Source: Rossellomorea orangium
Lineage (GTDB): Bacteria; Bacillota; Bacilli; Bacillales; Bacillaceae_B
Length of the DNA stretch: 64,000 nt
Assembly: GCF_019334305.1 (NCBI RefSeq)
Contig: NZ_JAHWGH010000014.1
Coordinates: 653,626-717,625 of the forward strand
Reading direction: 5' to 3'
A program made the position numbers and the translations under genes. Numbering within the stretch: position 1 is the stretch's first letter; the number at the start of each line of letters is the position of its first letter. Shown here piece by piece: positions 24,669 through 32,242 of the stretch. The notes beneath the pieces are model-generated. The model was not told where the DNA came from, ran no database searches, and was given only the letters and a program-made list of their open reading frames with translations.

Positions 24669-26024
24669 ATGAAAATGAAAAAAAGTTATTTAGCCGTCCC
24701 ATTAAGTATGACACTACTAATTCCAACTGCAGGTGCAGTATCAGCACATAACGGTGAAGATCATTCTCATGATGCCAAAGTGGATACACCGGCAGGAGAA
24801 TTAAGAACAACTTTGGATCGCTTACTTACTGAACATGCATACTTAGCCGTTGAAGCCATGAGACGTGGAGCAGAAGGCGCGGAAGATTTCGATGCGGCAG
24901 CCGGTGCTTTAAATGATAACGCAGCCGACTTAAAAGGTGCCATCGCTTCTGTGTATGGTGAAGAAGCCGGCAACCAGTTCAACACGATCTGGACGAATCA
25001 CATCGGATTCTTCGTGGATTATGTAAAAGCAACGGGTGCGAATGACCAGGCTGCCAAAGATGAAGCCCTGGCGAATCTGGCAGGATATAAAGAAGAGTTC
25101 TCGAATTTCCTTGAGACCGCTACTGGTGAACGTTTGAAATCTGATAGTCTGGCAGAAGGACTACAAATGCATATCAACCAATTGATCGGTGCATTTGATA
25201 GTTATGTTGCCGGAGACTATGAAAAGGCTTACGAATATGAGCGTGAAGCAATCGGACATATGGCCATGGTATCAAAAGGATTATCCAGTGCGATCACGGA
25301 CCAATATCCGGATAAATTCGAAAACACGATGGCCGTGACTCCTGCAACAGACTTACGCTCGACCCTTAACCATCTGTTAACCGAGCATGCTGCCCTTGCT
25401 ACCATGGCGATGCAAAACGGAATCGACGGTTCAAAAGACTTTGACGCTTCGGTTAATGCACTGAATGCCAACACGGAAGATCTTTCTGCAGCCATCGCAT
25501 CTGTATATGGTGAAGAGGCCGGTAACCAATTTAAAGACATGTGGTCAAAACATATCGGATTCTTCGTGGACTATGTAAAAGCAACGGGAGCCGAGGATGA
25601 AGCAGCTAAAAAAGAAGCGATCAAGAATCTTGATGGATACCGCGCTGAATTCTCTAAATTCCTTGAAACAGCAACAGACGGCCGCTTGAAATCCGATGCC
25701 CTGGCAGACGGTCTTCAAATGCACGTAGAACAACTGACTGGCGCATTCGACAGCTACGCTGCAGGTGACTATGAAAAAGCATGGGACGGAATCCGTATGG
25801 CATATGAGCATATGCTGAACCCGGCAAAAGGATTATCAGGTGCTTTCGCTGATCAATTCCCTGACAAATTCAAAGCCAACATGCCTTCAGAAATGCCTAA
25901 CACTGGTATGGGTGGAACCGCTGACGAAAACGAATTCCCATTCGAATTCCTTCTTGCAGCCCTTCTGATCATCGCTGGTGGAACAACACTCGGAATGAAA
26001 AAATACGCTTCACACAAACAATAA
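24669..26024 (+). CDS. Sortase-anchored surface protein with duplicated helical-bundle domain
   Basis: A 451-residue protein. A signal peptide ending VSA is predicted to leave a mature N-terminus HNGEDHSHD (His27 first). Two homologous domains (about 44-225 and 236-405) follow; each has LLTEHAxLA, AIASVYGEEAGNQF, HIGFFVDYVKATG and a His in LQMH, predicting a four-helix bundle with clustered His/Glu that could bind metal. The end has an atypical sorting signal MPNTG (409-413), a hydrophobic helix and KKYASHKQ. Such proteins are sometimes labelled copper amine oxidase, which the sequence does not support. Driven by an ECF-type promoter; the sortase gene follows. Confidence 0.85.
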   Translation: MKMKKSYLAVPLSMTLLIPTAGAVSAHNGEDHSHDAKVDTPAGELRTTLDRLLTEHAYLAVEAMRRGAEGAEDFDAAAGALNDNAADLKGAIASVYGEEAGNQFNTIWTNHIGFFVDYVKATGANDQAAKDEALANLAGYKEEFSNFLETATGERLKSDSLAEGLQMHINQLIGAFDSYVAGDYEKAYEYEREAIGHMAMVSKGLSSAITDQYPDKFENTMAVTPATDLRSTLNHLLTEHAALATMAMQNGIDGSKDFDASVNALNANTEDLSAAIASVYGEEAGNQFKDMWSKHIGFFVDYVKATGAEDEAAKKEAIKNLDGYRAEFSKFLETATDGRLKSDALADGLQMHVEQLTGAFDSYAAGDYEKAWDGIRMAYEHMLNPAKGLSGAFADQFPDKFKANMPSEMPNTGMGGTADENEFPFEFLLAALLIIAGGTTLGMKKYASHKQ

Positions 26025-26037
26025 TCTTTAACATGAG

Positions 26038-26066
26038 AGGGACGGACCTATAATAGGTCCGTCCCC
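26038..26066. terminator. Hairpin of the AGGGACGGACCT family between surface protein and sortase
   Basis: GGGACGGACCTA (26039-26050) / TAGGTCCGTCCC (26054-26065), loop TAA, no T-run. It may act as a partial terminator or mRNA 3' stabiliser that sets sortase below its substrate. Confidence 0.8.
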
Positions 26067-26098
26067 CAGTGTGAAGATGAAAGGAGTGGCTTCACATA

Positions 26099-26746
26099 AT
26101 GTATACTATGAGGGTTGTACTGCTTGTGCTTGTACTATTGCCCATTTCTGCATGTTCTGCTGGAATTAGTTCAAATTCTACAGGAGATGATAAGGCAACT
26201 ACTCAAACAGCAGAGAAGCAGGAAAAACCAACAACTCAGATGGCCAGTACCACAACCTCCCCTTCTCCATATGCAGATACCATCATTATGGATGAAAGAA
26301 GCGGAATCGTTCCCGCTACGATCGACATCCCTGCCATTGGTGTTTCTACATCCATCGAAGCCGTTGGCTTGAAGGAAAACGGAGAAATGGCTGTAACGGA
26401 AAGCTTTGAAACGACTGCCTGGTATCAGGGCGGATACAAGCCGGGTGAACCAGGTAATGCCGTCATCGGTGGTCATGTGGACAGCCGGAACGGTCCAGCG
26501 GTTTTTTATAAGTTGAATAAGCTTTCAAAGGGCGATGAAATCACCATCAAAAATAAAGATGGCGAAAAGAGGACCTTTGTTGTCATAGACAAGAAAGAAT
26601 ATCCATGGGACGATGCTCCCCTGAAATCAATTTTTGGATATTCCGCGGCAAGCTCCCTTAACCTTATCACCTGTACAGGTGACTTTGACCATTCTGCAAG
26701 GAATTACAGCAAGCGGCTTGTCGTCTACACCGAATTGAAATCCTGA
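26099..26746 (+). CDS. Class F-like sortase with lipoprotein signal
   Basis: A 215-residue transpeptidase that would cleave the MPNTG signal of the preceding protein and attach it to the cell wall. Catalytic residues are seen as H126 (GGHVDS), C192 (LITCTG) and R206 (KRLVVYT). The N-terminus is short and hydrophobic and ends in a lipobox, ISAC, so C19 may be lipidated, which is unusual for sortases. A Gln/Thr-rich linker (about 25-58) separates it from the barrel (VPATIDIPAIGVSTSIEAVG). AAAGGAG precedes the ATG. Second gene of the ECF-controlled operon. Confidence 0.9.
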   Translation: MYTMRVVLLVLVLLPISACSAGISSNSTGDDKATTQTAEKQEKPTTQMASTTTSPSPYADTIIMDERSGIVPATIDIPAIGVSTSIEAVGLKENGEMAVTESFETTAWYQGGYKPGEPGNAVIGGHVDSRNGPAVFYKLNKLSKGDEITIKNKDGEKRTFVVIDKKEYPWDDAPLKSIFGYSAASSLNLITCTGDFDHSARNYSKRLVVYTELKS

Positions 26747-26749
26747 TGA

Positions 26750-26783
26750 AAACAGCACGGAATCCCTCCGATGCTGTTTTTTT
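26750..26783 (+). terminator. Intrinsic terminator after the sortase gene
   Basis: AACAGCA...CGGA / TCCG...TGCTGTT stem and T-run. Confidence 0.85.
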
Positions 26784-26834
26784 ATGGATATTTTTAGAAG
26801 GAATAGAAATCCTAACAGTAAGGAAGGTGATACC

Positions 26835-27062
26835 ATGAACGAGGAGCAGTTGGAAGATCTGTTCGGCTTCTATGGATATGAGGATTTATACAAGAGATTC
26901 AAGACTCCCCTTTATGTGACCGGCATCATGGACGATGCCGACGCCGAATTACTCGAGGATTTCTTTGAGAATTTCAAGTTCGATTGTACTGTTTTGTTCG
27001 ACGAGTTCAGGTTCTGGTTCCAATATTACGAAGTTTCGAAGCGTCCGCCTTTTACATTATAG
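26835..27062 (+). CDS. Small acidic aromatic-rich protein, unknown
   Basis: A 75-residue soluble protein rich in Phe, Tyr, Asp and Glu (LFGFYGYEDLYKRF, DDADAELLEDFFENF). No membrane helix or signal is visible. AGGAAGGTGA precedes the ATG at 26835. It stands between two terminators, hence monocistronic. No family recognised. Confidence 0.65.
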   Translation: MNEEQLEDLFGFYGYEDLYKRFKTPLYVTGIMDDADAELLEDFFENFKFDCTVLFDEFRFWFQYYEVSKRPPFTL

Positions 27063-27067
27063 TCCTC

Positions 27068-27110
27068 AAAAAAAGCTGTTCTCTGCACATTCACAGAAAA
27101 CAGCTTTTCT
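27068..27110. terminator. Bidirectional terminator
   Basis: AAAAGCTGTT / AACAGCTTTT stem between convergent genes, A/T runs on both sides. Confidence 0.88.
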
Positions 27111-28190
27111 TCAATATGGTTTCTCCTGATAGAAGTAATTGGTCGAATTCCACGTATTCTCGTATTCTTTATGAAAGATATGGGTCGTCGCCGGCGAAAC
27201 AGGCGGGATCAACCACGTCCAGTCCCCGGTTACATCACGGTCAGCTTGTTTTTCATTTTCTTCAAACAGGCGGAACTGCTGAGCAGCCGTATGATGATCG
27301 ACAATGCTTACACCATCTTCTTTAAAAGAATGAAGCACGGCGATATTCAATTCGATCAGTGCCTTATCCTTCCATAATGTAGCCGCTCTTGATGTATCAA
27401 GTCCCATGCAGCTTGCGACTTTCGGGATCAAATTGTAGCGGTTCTCATCGGCAAGATTCCGTGCACCGATTTCCGTTTCCATATACCAGCCGTTAAACGG
27501 GGCAGCCTTGTAAGAGATCCCGCCGATTTTCAACTCCATGTCAGAAATGATCGGGACGCCGTACCACTTCAATCCGAGATCCCGAAACCAGTCGAATTCA
27601 GGGTGACGGAGAGGTACTTCCAGTGTAAGATGGGGCTCAATGTTACTCATTCGCGGGGGCTCGTCCCCGATTTGCACGACGAAAGGCAGAACATCGAAGT
27701 CAGTCCCTTGCCCTTTCCATCCAAGCTCCAGGCATTTATTCGTAAACTCGATGGAATGGGGATCCCCTCTGTAGTGACCATCATCCTCATAACCCGCATA
27801 CCGGATCAATTGGTGATTCCATAAACGGATGTCAGGCTTATTGGGATGGGACGGTCTGAATACCGTGATCGTCGGGCGGATTCTTCCACCGTTGGACGCA
27901 AATTCCAAGTGGCGCTCTAACGCCTGGAACACCTCATCCTCGGTTGCAGCTTCCCTTTCGTCAAATACGTTCAACGAATTCCAGAACAATCGGCCGATGC
28001 AGCGATTGCTGTTCCTCCAGGCCATTTTGGCGCCAAGGACAAGCTCTTCGTTTGTATGGGTATAAGTTCCTTCTGTAGCAATTTCATTTTCTATTTGTTG
28101 TAATCGAAACGCGATGTCTGCTTCGCTTTTATTCAGTTCCATAAACACTTGTTCAATGAAGGCTTTCGCCTCATCCATAATCGGTGTCAA
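27111..28190 (-). CDS. nos: Bacterial nitric oxide synthase, oxygenase domain
   Basis: A 359-residue bNOS making NO and citrulline from arginine using a haem-thiolate centre and a partner reductase. The proximal haem ligand is C64 in [10 protein letters not shown]. Substrate and pterin regions are intact: the [15 protein letters not shown] segment and the C-terminal [20 protein letters not shown]. It has no reductase domain, as usual in Bacillaceae. The TTG at 28190 is assigned because AGGGAAG precedes it; the next in-frame ATG (28178) lacks a ribosome binding site. NO made here is also the signal for nsrR/hmp at 4-6 kb. Confidence 0.95.
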   Translation of the reverse strand: MTPIMDEAKAFIEQVFMELNKSEADIAFRLQQIENEIATEGTYTHTNEELVLGAKMAWRNSNRCIGRLFWNSLNVFDEREAATEDEVFQALERHLEFASNGGRIRPTITVFRPSHPNKPDIRLWNHQLIRYAGYEDDGHYRGDPHSIEFTNKCLELGWKGQGTDFDVLPFVVQIGDEPPRMSNIEPHLTLEVPLRHPEFDWFRDLGLKWYGVPIISDMELKIGGISYKAAPFNGWYMETEIGARNLADENRYNLIPKVASCMGLDTSRAATLWKDKALIELNIAVLHSFKEDGVSIVDHHTAAQQFRLFEENEKQADRDVTGDWTWLIPPVSPATTHIFHKEYENTWNSTNYFYQEKPY

Positions 28191-28292
28191 TATAATCGCT
28201 TCCCTACTATCTTATTCAGCGCATACTGTACCTTCAAGTATACCATTTTTCCCATACCTTTTTCCTTGGTACATTTGAACAACCCTTGAATT

Positions 28293-28808
28293 CTAGAGAT
28301 TCACGGCTTTCTCATAGCATCGGTATTCCTGATGTCCTTCAGGTTTAGAGGTGAAATAAACAGAGCCCCTATACTCATATCCCATTTTTTCATAGAGAGT
28401 GTTGGCTCCTGTGTTTCTGTAGTATGCATCCAGCCGGATACTTCTGTAGCCTTTTTCCCCGGCAAGTTCCTCACATTTTTCCATGAACGTCTTGCCAAGG
28501 CCCTTCCCCTGTTGAAGGGGATCGAGAAACAGGGCGTGAATCACCCATTCGTCATCAAGCTGCCAATCTATTTCCGACCATTCAGGGGATTGCCATTCAT
28601 TCAGAGTGGCGGATCCTGCCACCTCTTCGTCCACCATGAGCACATAGAGGTTCCCGTTATCCATCACTTCTTCAAAGTACTCCCTGCTTGGATACTCATC
28701 GTTCCATTGAAGAAGGCCTTTCTCATCCAGATCCTTTTTGCACCTGATATAAACGTCCATTATGGTGTCGAGCTGTTCACGGGCTGCCTTGATTAAGTGT
28801 ATATTCAT
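28293..28808 (-). CDS. GNAT-family N-acetyltransferase
   Basis: A 171-residue acetyl-CoA-dependent transferase. Motif A is LFLDPLQQGKGLGKTFMEKCEELA (Q/R-x-x-G-x-G/A pattern), and motif B is NTGANTLYEKMGYEYRG. AGGAGA precedes the ATG. Substrate unknown; no functional link to neighbours is visible. Confidence 0.85.
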   Translation of the reverse strand: MNIHLIKAAREQLDTIMDVYIRCKKDLDEKGLLQWNDEYPSREYFEEVMDNGNLYVLMVDEEVAGSATLNEWQSPEWSEIDWQLDDEWVIHALFLDPLQQGKGLGKTFMEKCEELAGEKGYRSIRLDAYYRNTGANTLYEKMGYEYRGSVYFTSKPEGHQEYRCYEKAVNL

Positions 28809-28887
28809 CGTTTATCTCCTGCTCATCCATTGATTTTTATGTATCCATTATAGTCTTTGTCCTGAGCAGGGTCGTTATGCGGACGGA

Positions 28888-29859
28888 TCAAATTCCCTTC
28901 CCCTTGCAGGCAACCCTTTCCCCAGCTGAAATCCCCGATAAATAAGCGCTCTCAAAGCGCGTCCTCCCTGCTTCGTCATCTTCACGGAGAAACGCATCCC
29001 CACAGATGATGATCCTTTTACTTGTCCCGACTTCGACAAACGGGCTGCGCATCACCGTCTCTGCTTCAGCATATCTCCAACGCTTCAACTCTGCTGTTGC
29101 AATCTCACTTCCCTCTGCAAGATAATGTTCTGCCACCCTTTGGATTTCAGTCAGTATTCCGTCGTCCTCGAGCGTTTCATTCTTCTTCGCCCACTCCCCC
29201 GTCATATATACACTGACAGTGACCGACTGGGAAATACCTTTCTTATGGTGATCCACCACCCTCTCAACCCCTTCAGGCAGATTCTCATCCGTATGTCCCG
29301 GTGAGGGGATGCTGCTTAATCCATTGAATGTGAACATACCAACAAAGCAAGGGGCAAATGAAATAGTGGAAACCAGTGGTTCAGTCATCCCCGGCAACAG
29401 CAATAATGCCTGGGGTACGGGAGCCGTTACGATACAATGATTCGTGAGGATTTTTTCTCCGCTTTCCAGTTCTATTTCAAGAGGTACGTCCCTCCCGTCG
29501 CGAATGGCAGATACCTTCGTGTTCAGTTTGACGGGGATGGTTTCGGCCAGTTGTTTGGCAAGGGCATTCATACCGCCCGTGGATGTGTATCGGGGATAGG
29601 GGTTTCCAAACCATCGCTTCACCCACCCTTCCTCGAGCCATTTATCTACATTCTGTTGGAGCTCTCCGGAGCGGACGGTGAAGAACTGGGCTCCGTGGTC
29701 GGCCTTTCCTTCTCCTATTCGCCTTGTGGCTAGCCTCCCTCCGACGCTTCTGCTCTTCTCTACTATGAGGATATCTTCTACCCCTTTTTCGAACAGTGCC
29801 CTCGCCGCCATGATTCCCGACAGGCCCCCTCCGATAATGATCACTTCTTTGGTTGTCAT
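28888..29859 (-). CDS. Renalase-like FAD-dependent oxidoreductase
   Basis: A 323-residue flavoprotein with an N-terminal Rossmann FAD motif (IIIGGGLSGIMAARALFEKG), followed by VEKSRSVGGRLATRRI and DHGAQFFTVRSG. It ends with a second FAD-contacting motif, IIICGDAFLREDDEAGRTRFESAYLSG. This matches bacterial renalase-like NAD(P)/FAD oxidoreductases, some of which oxidise isomeric NAD(P)H forms. GAGGATGAG precedes the ATG. Confidence 0.83.
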   Translation of the reverse strand: MTTKEVIIIGGGLSGIMAARALFEKGVEDILIVEKSRSVGGRLATRRIGEGKADHGAQFFTVRSGELQQNVDKWLEEGWVKRWFGNPYPRYTSTGGMNALAKQLAETIPVKLNTKVSAIRDGRDVPLEIELESGEKILTNHCIVTAPVPQALLLLPGMTEPLVSTISFAPCFVGMFTFNGLSSIPSPGHTDENLPEGVERVVDHHKKGISQSVTVSVYMTGEWAKKNETLEDDGILTEIQRVAEHYLAEGSEIATAELKRWRYAEAETVMRSPFVEVGTSKRIIICGDAFLREDDEAGRTRFESAYLSGISAGERVACKGKGI

Positions 29860-29914
29860 GTATTCTCATCCTCTCTTTGCTTTCATTATACGAATTTCAT
29901 CTGGAAAAATGGAA

Positions 29915-29941
29915 GGGAGATGACTCCTGTCGTCATCTCCC
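29915..29941 (-). terminator. Terminator after the ABC-F gene
   Basis: GGGAGATGAC / GTCATCTCCC stem just past the stop at 29947, followed by a T-rich tract on the minus strand. Confidence 0.8.
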
Positions 29942-29946
29942 TTTCA

Positions 29947-31827
29947 TTACGCCAAAAATTCTTCTAAATCTTGATACATCCGGTTTCGTTCCTGTTCTTT
30001 CAGTTCTTTTTCCATGTACAACTCTTGAAGGACGTCCAGATCTTCCACGGAGAGAAGCCTCTCATCGATGGAGAAGATTTCCTCTTCCACCCGTTCAAGA
30101 TCCGCTTCAATTTCTTCCATCTTTCGGGAAGGTTTCGGTTTCTCCCGGACCGCTTTAGGCTCCGCTCCCTTGACTACTTTCACCTCAGGCTCTTCAGGTG
30201 CTATTTCAGGAAGCTTCTCTTTCGCCCAGCTGTACGGGCCGTCAAAGTAGTAAAGCTTCTTCCTATGAATCCAATACGTTTTATGAAACAGCTTATTTAA
30301 AAAGTAACGGTCATGGGATACGGCGAGGATCGTGCCCTTGAAATCTTCCAGTGCGTCCTCAAGCACCTCTCTCGAATCGATATCCAAATGGTTCGTCGGC
30401 TCATCGAGGACAAGGAAATTGATGTCCTGATGCATGAGTTGTGCAAGTCTGAGTCTCATCTTTTCCCCACCGCTCAATTGGCCGACCTTCCTGAACACAT
30501 TCGGGCCGTAAAACAGGAACTTGGCAAGAATATGTCTGGCATCCCCTTCCGTTACAGGTACCTCTTCCCTAAAGGCATCAATCAACCTGACAGCGGGATC
30601 TGCCACTGTAAAGTGCTGAGATAAATACCCAAGCTTCACATTGCTTCCGAGCTTCACTACACCATTATCCTCGGATTCCTCCCCGAGGAGCATCTTGATG
30701 ATCGTCGATTTCCCGGTTCCATTCTGACCGACAATGGCTGTACGGTCCTTGAAATGGACGTGAAGACCGGCATCTTCAAATAAGATCTTCTCTCCATAGG
30801 CTTTCGAAACATCCTCCATGGAAAACACGATTTTCCCGCTTCGATCACTTTCCTCAAATTCCAATCCCATCTTTTTACGGTCAAGGATAGGCCTCTTGAT
30901 TTTCTCCATCCGCTCCAGGGCCCGTTCCATATTACGTGCCCGTTTATGGAGGGCTTCATTCGGGGGATTGGCCTGATTCGCCCATTCTTTCAACCTTTTA
31001 ATGGCCTCTTTCATTTTCTTGATTTTCTTTTGCTGCTCCTGATAGGCCTGGAACTCGATCATCAAACGTTCTTCCTTTTCCTTCACAAACCCGGAGTAAT
31101 TCGTATGATAAACCGTCAGCTCGCCGTCCTCTAAGTCAAATACTTTGTTAATGACGTGATCGAGGAAATAACGGTCATGGGAAATGCACATCACGGTTCC
31201 TTCATACTCTTTCAGAAAGTCTTCCAGCCATTCGACTGCCCCGATATCAAGATGATTCGTCGGTTCGTCGAGAAGCAATAAGTCCGGCTTTTGCAACAGG
31301 ATCAGCCCGAGGCATAGCTTCGTCTGCTCCCCCCCACTGCAGTCATTGAAGTCTTTTTCCACAAGCTCTTCAATATCAAGACCGTTCACGATTTTCGCGA
31401 TATTGGACTCGATCTCATATCCTCCTGAAAGAGTGAATTGATCTTGAAGTTTTCCGTATTCCTCTAGTAATCGGTTGAGCTTTTCAGTATCATGCTCGGC
31501 CCCCATCCTGCTTTCCAGGTCTTTTAACCGCTCGCCTGTTCCAATCAGCTCAGAAAACGCGGATCTTAGGACGTCGTTCCCCTTCGTTCCTTCTTCGTAC
31601 TGAGGGATTTGTGCGAGGTAGCCTACCTTCGCACCCTTCTTCAAATGAACGAGCCCTTTATCCGGTGTTTCCACTCCTGATAGAAGCTTAAATATCGTCG
31701 TCTTTCCTGTCCCGTTACGACCGACGAGTCCGATCCGGGATCCTTCCGGTATTTCAAAGGATAAATCCTCAAATATGAGATTTCCGCCAAACATCTTACT
31801 TAATTCCTGTGCGCTGCAAATAATCAT
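29947..31827 (-). CDS. ABC-F ATPase, probable ribosome-protection factor
   Basis: A 626-residue soluble protein with two ABC domains and no membrane segment. Walker A motifs are GRNGTGKTT (~36) and GQNGTGKST (~355). Signatures are CSGGEQTKL and LSGGEKMRLRL, both with LLLDEPTNHLDI/VLDEPTNHLDI and CISHDRYFL/AVSHDRYFL. A charged inter-domain linker (about 235-310) and a C-terminal coiled coil (570-626) are present. ABC-F proteins act on the ribosome, many relieving lincosamide, pleuromutilin or macrolide inhibition. The leader, with a 37-codon uORF and two terminators, strongly suggests antibiotic-inducible attenuation. Drug specificity cannot be read. Confidence 0.88.
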   Translation of the reverse strand: MIICSAQELSKMFGGNLIFEDLSFEIPEGSRIGLVGRNGTGKTTIFKLLSGVETPDKGLVHLKKGAKVGYLAQIPQYEEGTKGNDVLRSAFSELIGTGERLKDLESRMGAEHDTEKLNRLLEEYGKLQDQFTLSGGYEIESNIAKIVNGLDIEELVEKDFNDCSGGEQTKLCLGLILLQKPDLLLLDEPTNHLDIGAVEWLEDFLKEYEGTVMCISHDRYFLDHVINKVFDLEDGELTVYHTNYSGFVKEKEERLMIEFQAYQEQQKKIKKMKEAIKRLKEWANQANPPNEALHKRARNMERALERMEKIKRPILDRKKMGLEFEESDRSGKIVFSMEDVSKAYGEKILFEDAGLHVHFKDRTAIVGQNGTGKSTIIKMLLGEESEDNGVVKLGSNVKLGYLSQHFTVADPAVRLIDAFREEVPVTEGDARHILAKFLFYGPNVFRKVGQLSGGEKMRLRLAQLMHQDINFLVLDEPTNHLDIDSREVLEDALEDFKGTILAVSHDRYFLNKLFHKTYWIHRKKLYYFDGPYSWAKEKLPEIAPEEPEVKVVKGAEPKAVREKPKPSRKMEEIEADLERVEEEIFSIDERLLSVEDLDVLQELYMEKELKEQERNRMYQDLEEFLA

Positions 31828-31872
31828 TGTCCTCTTCCTTTCGGGTATCTTTATATAGAGGTAAGAGATTCA

Positions 31873-31992
31873 ATAAAAAAACCATGGAGAAGCAGAAGGC
31901 TCCCCCATGGCCGATGGAAATGCGGATTGTTCACCGCACTCCGCCTTTTATAAAAGAAAATAAAAAAGAGAGCGAAAACGCCCCCTTTTTTC
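31873..31992 (-). terminator. Two leader terminators of the ABC-F attenuator
   Basis: On the minus strand: CGCTCTCT pairs with AGGGGGCG (31967-31986, two G-U pairs), then TTTTTTATTTT. Closer to the gene, CCATGG...GGGGAG pairs with CTTCTCCATGG (31882-31910), then seven Ts. Both lie between the leader peptide and the ABC-F start. Confidence 0.85.
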
Positions 31993-32050
31993 CGATTCTT
32001 TCATAGAAAAGTGATTGGAATTGAGACCTCTTACCGTTCAGTATTCATAT

Positions 32051-32164
32051 TCACTTGCTGAAAAAGGGCATACGTGTCCCCTTGAACGCAAATGCATGAA
32101 AAATTGCACGGCAAAGGTAAATAAAATCTAAATACTTCCCACGCAATCCTACAGAACGATCCAT
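32051..32164 (-). CDS. 37-residue leader peptide (uORF) of the ABC-F gene
   Basis: The ATG at 32164 follows a near-perfect ribosome binding site, AAAGGAGGTG. The peptide begins MDRSVGLRGKYLDF and ends RMPFFSK. It is followed by two terminator-like hairpins before the ABC-F start 223 bp downstream. Short strongly translated uORFs in this position are known from vmlR/msr/erm-type antibiotic-induced attenuators. Drug-stalled ribosomes here would remodel the hairpins. The sequence was recognised from context, not homology. Confidence 0.8.
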   Translation of the reverse strand: MDRSVGLRGKYLDFIYLCRAIFHAFAFKGTRMPFFSK

Positions 32165-32207
32165 CTCAATTCCACCTCCTTTTCTTATCCCGATAGTTAT
32201 TGATACT

Positions 32208-32237
32208 ATTATATAATTATTCTGAAAGCTTTTGCAA
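32208..32237 (-). promoter_or_regulatory. Sigma-A-like promoter for the ABC-F leader
   Basis: Minus strand TTGCAA (32237-32232), 18 bp, TATAAT (32213-32208), about 44 bp before the leader peptide start. Confidence 0.65.
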
Positions 32238-32242
32238 CGTGT

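Noticed and set aside
24669..26024. Annotation as copper amine oxidase
   Set aside because: No topaquinone motif (NYD/E) or oxidase-domain sequence is visible; the protein is a duplicated helical bundle with a sorting signal.
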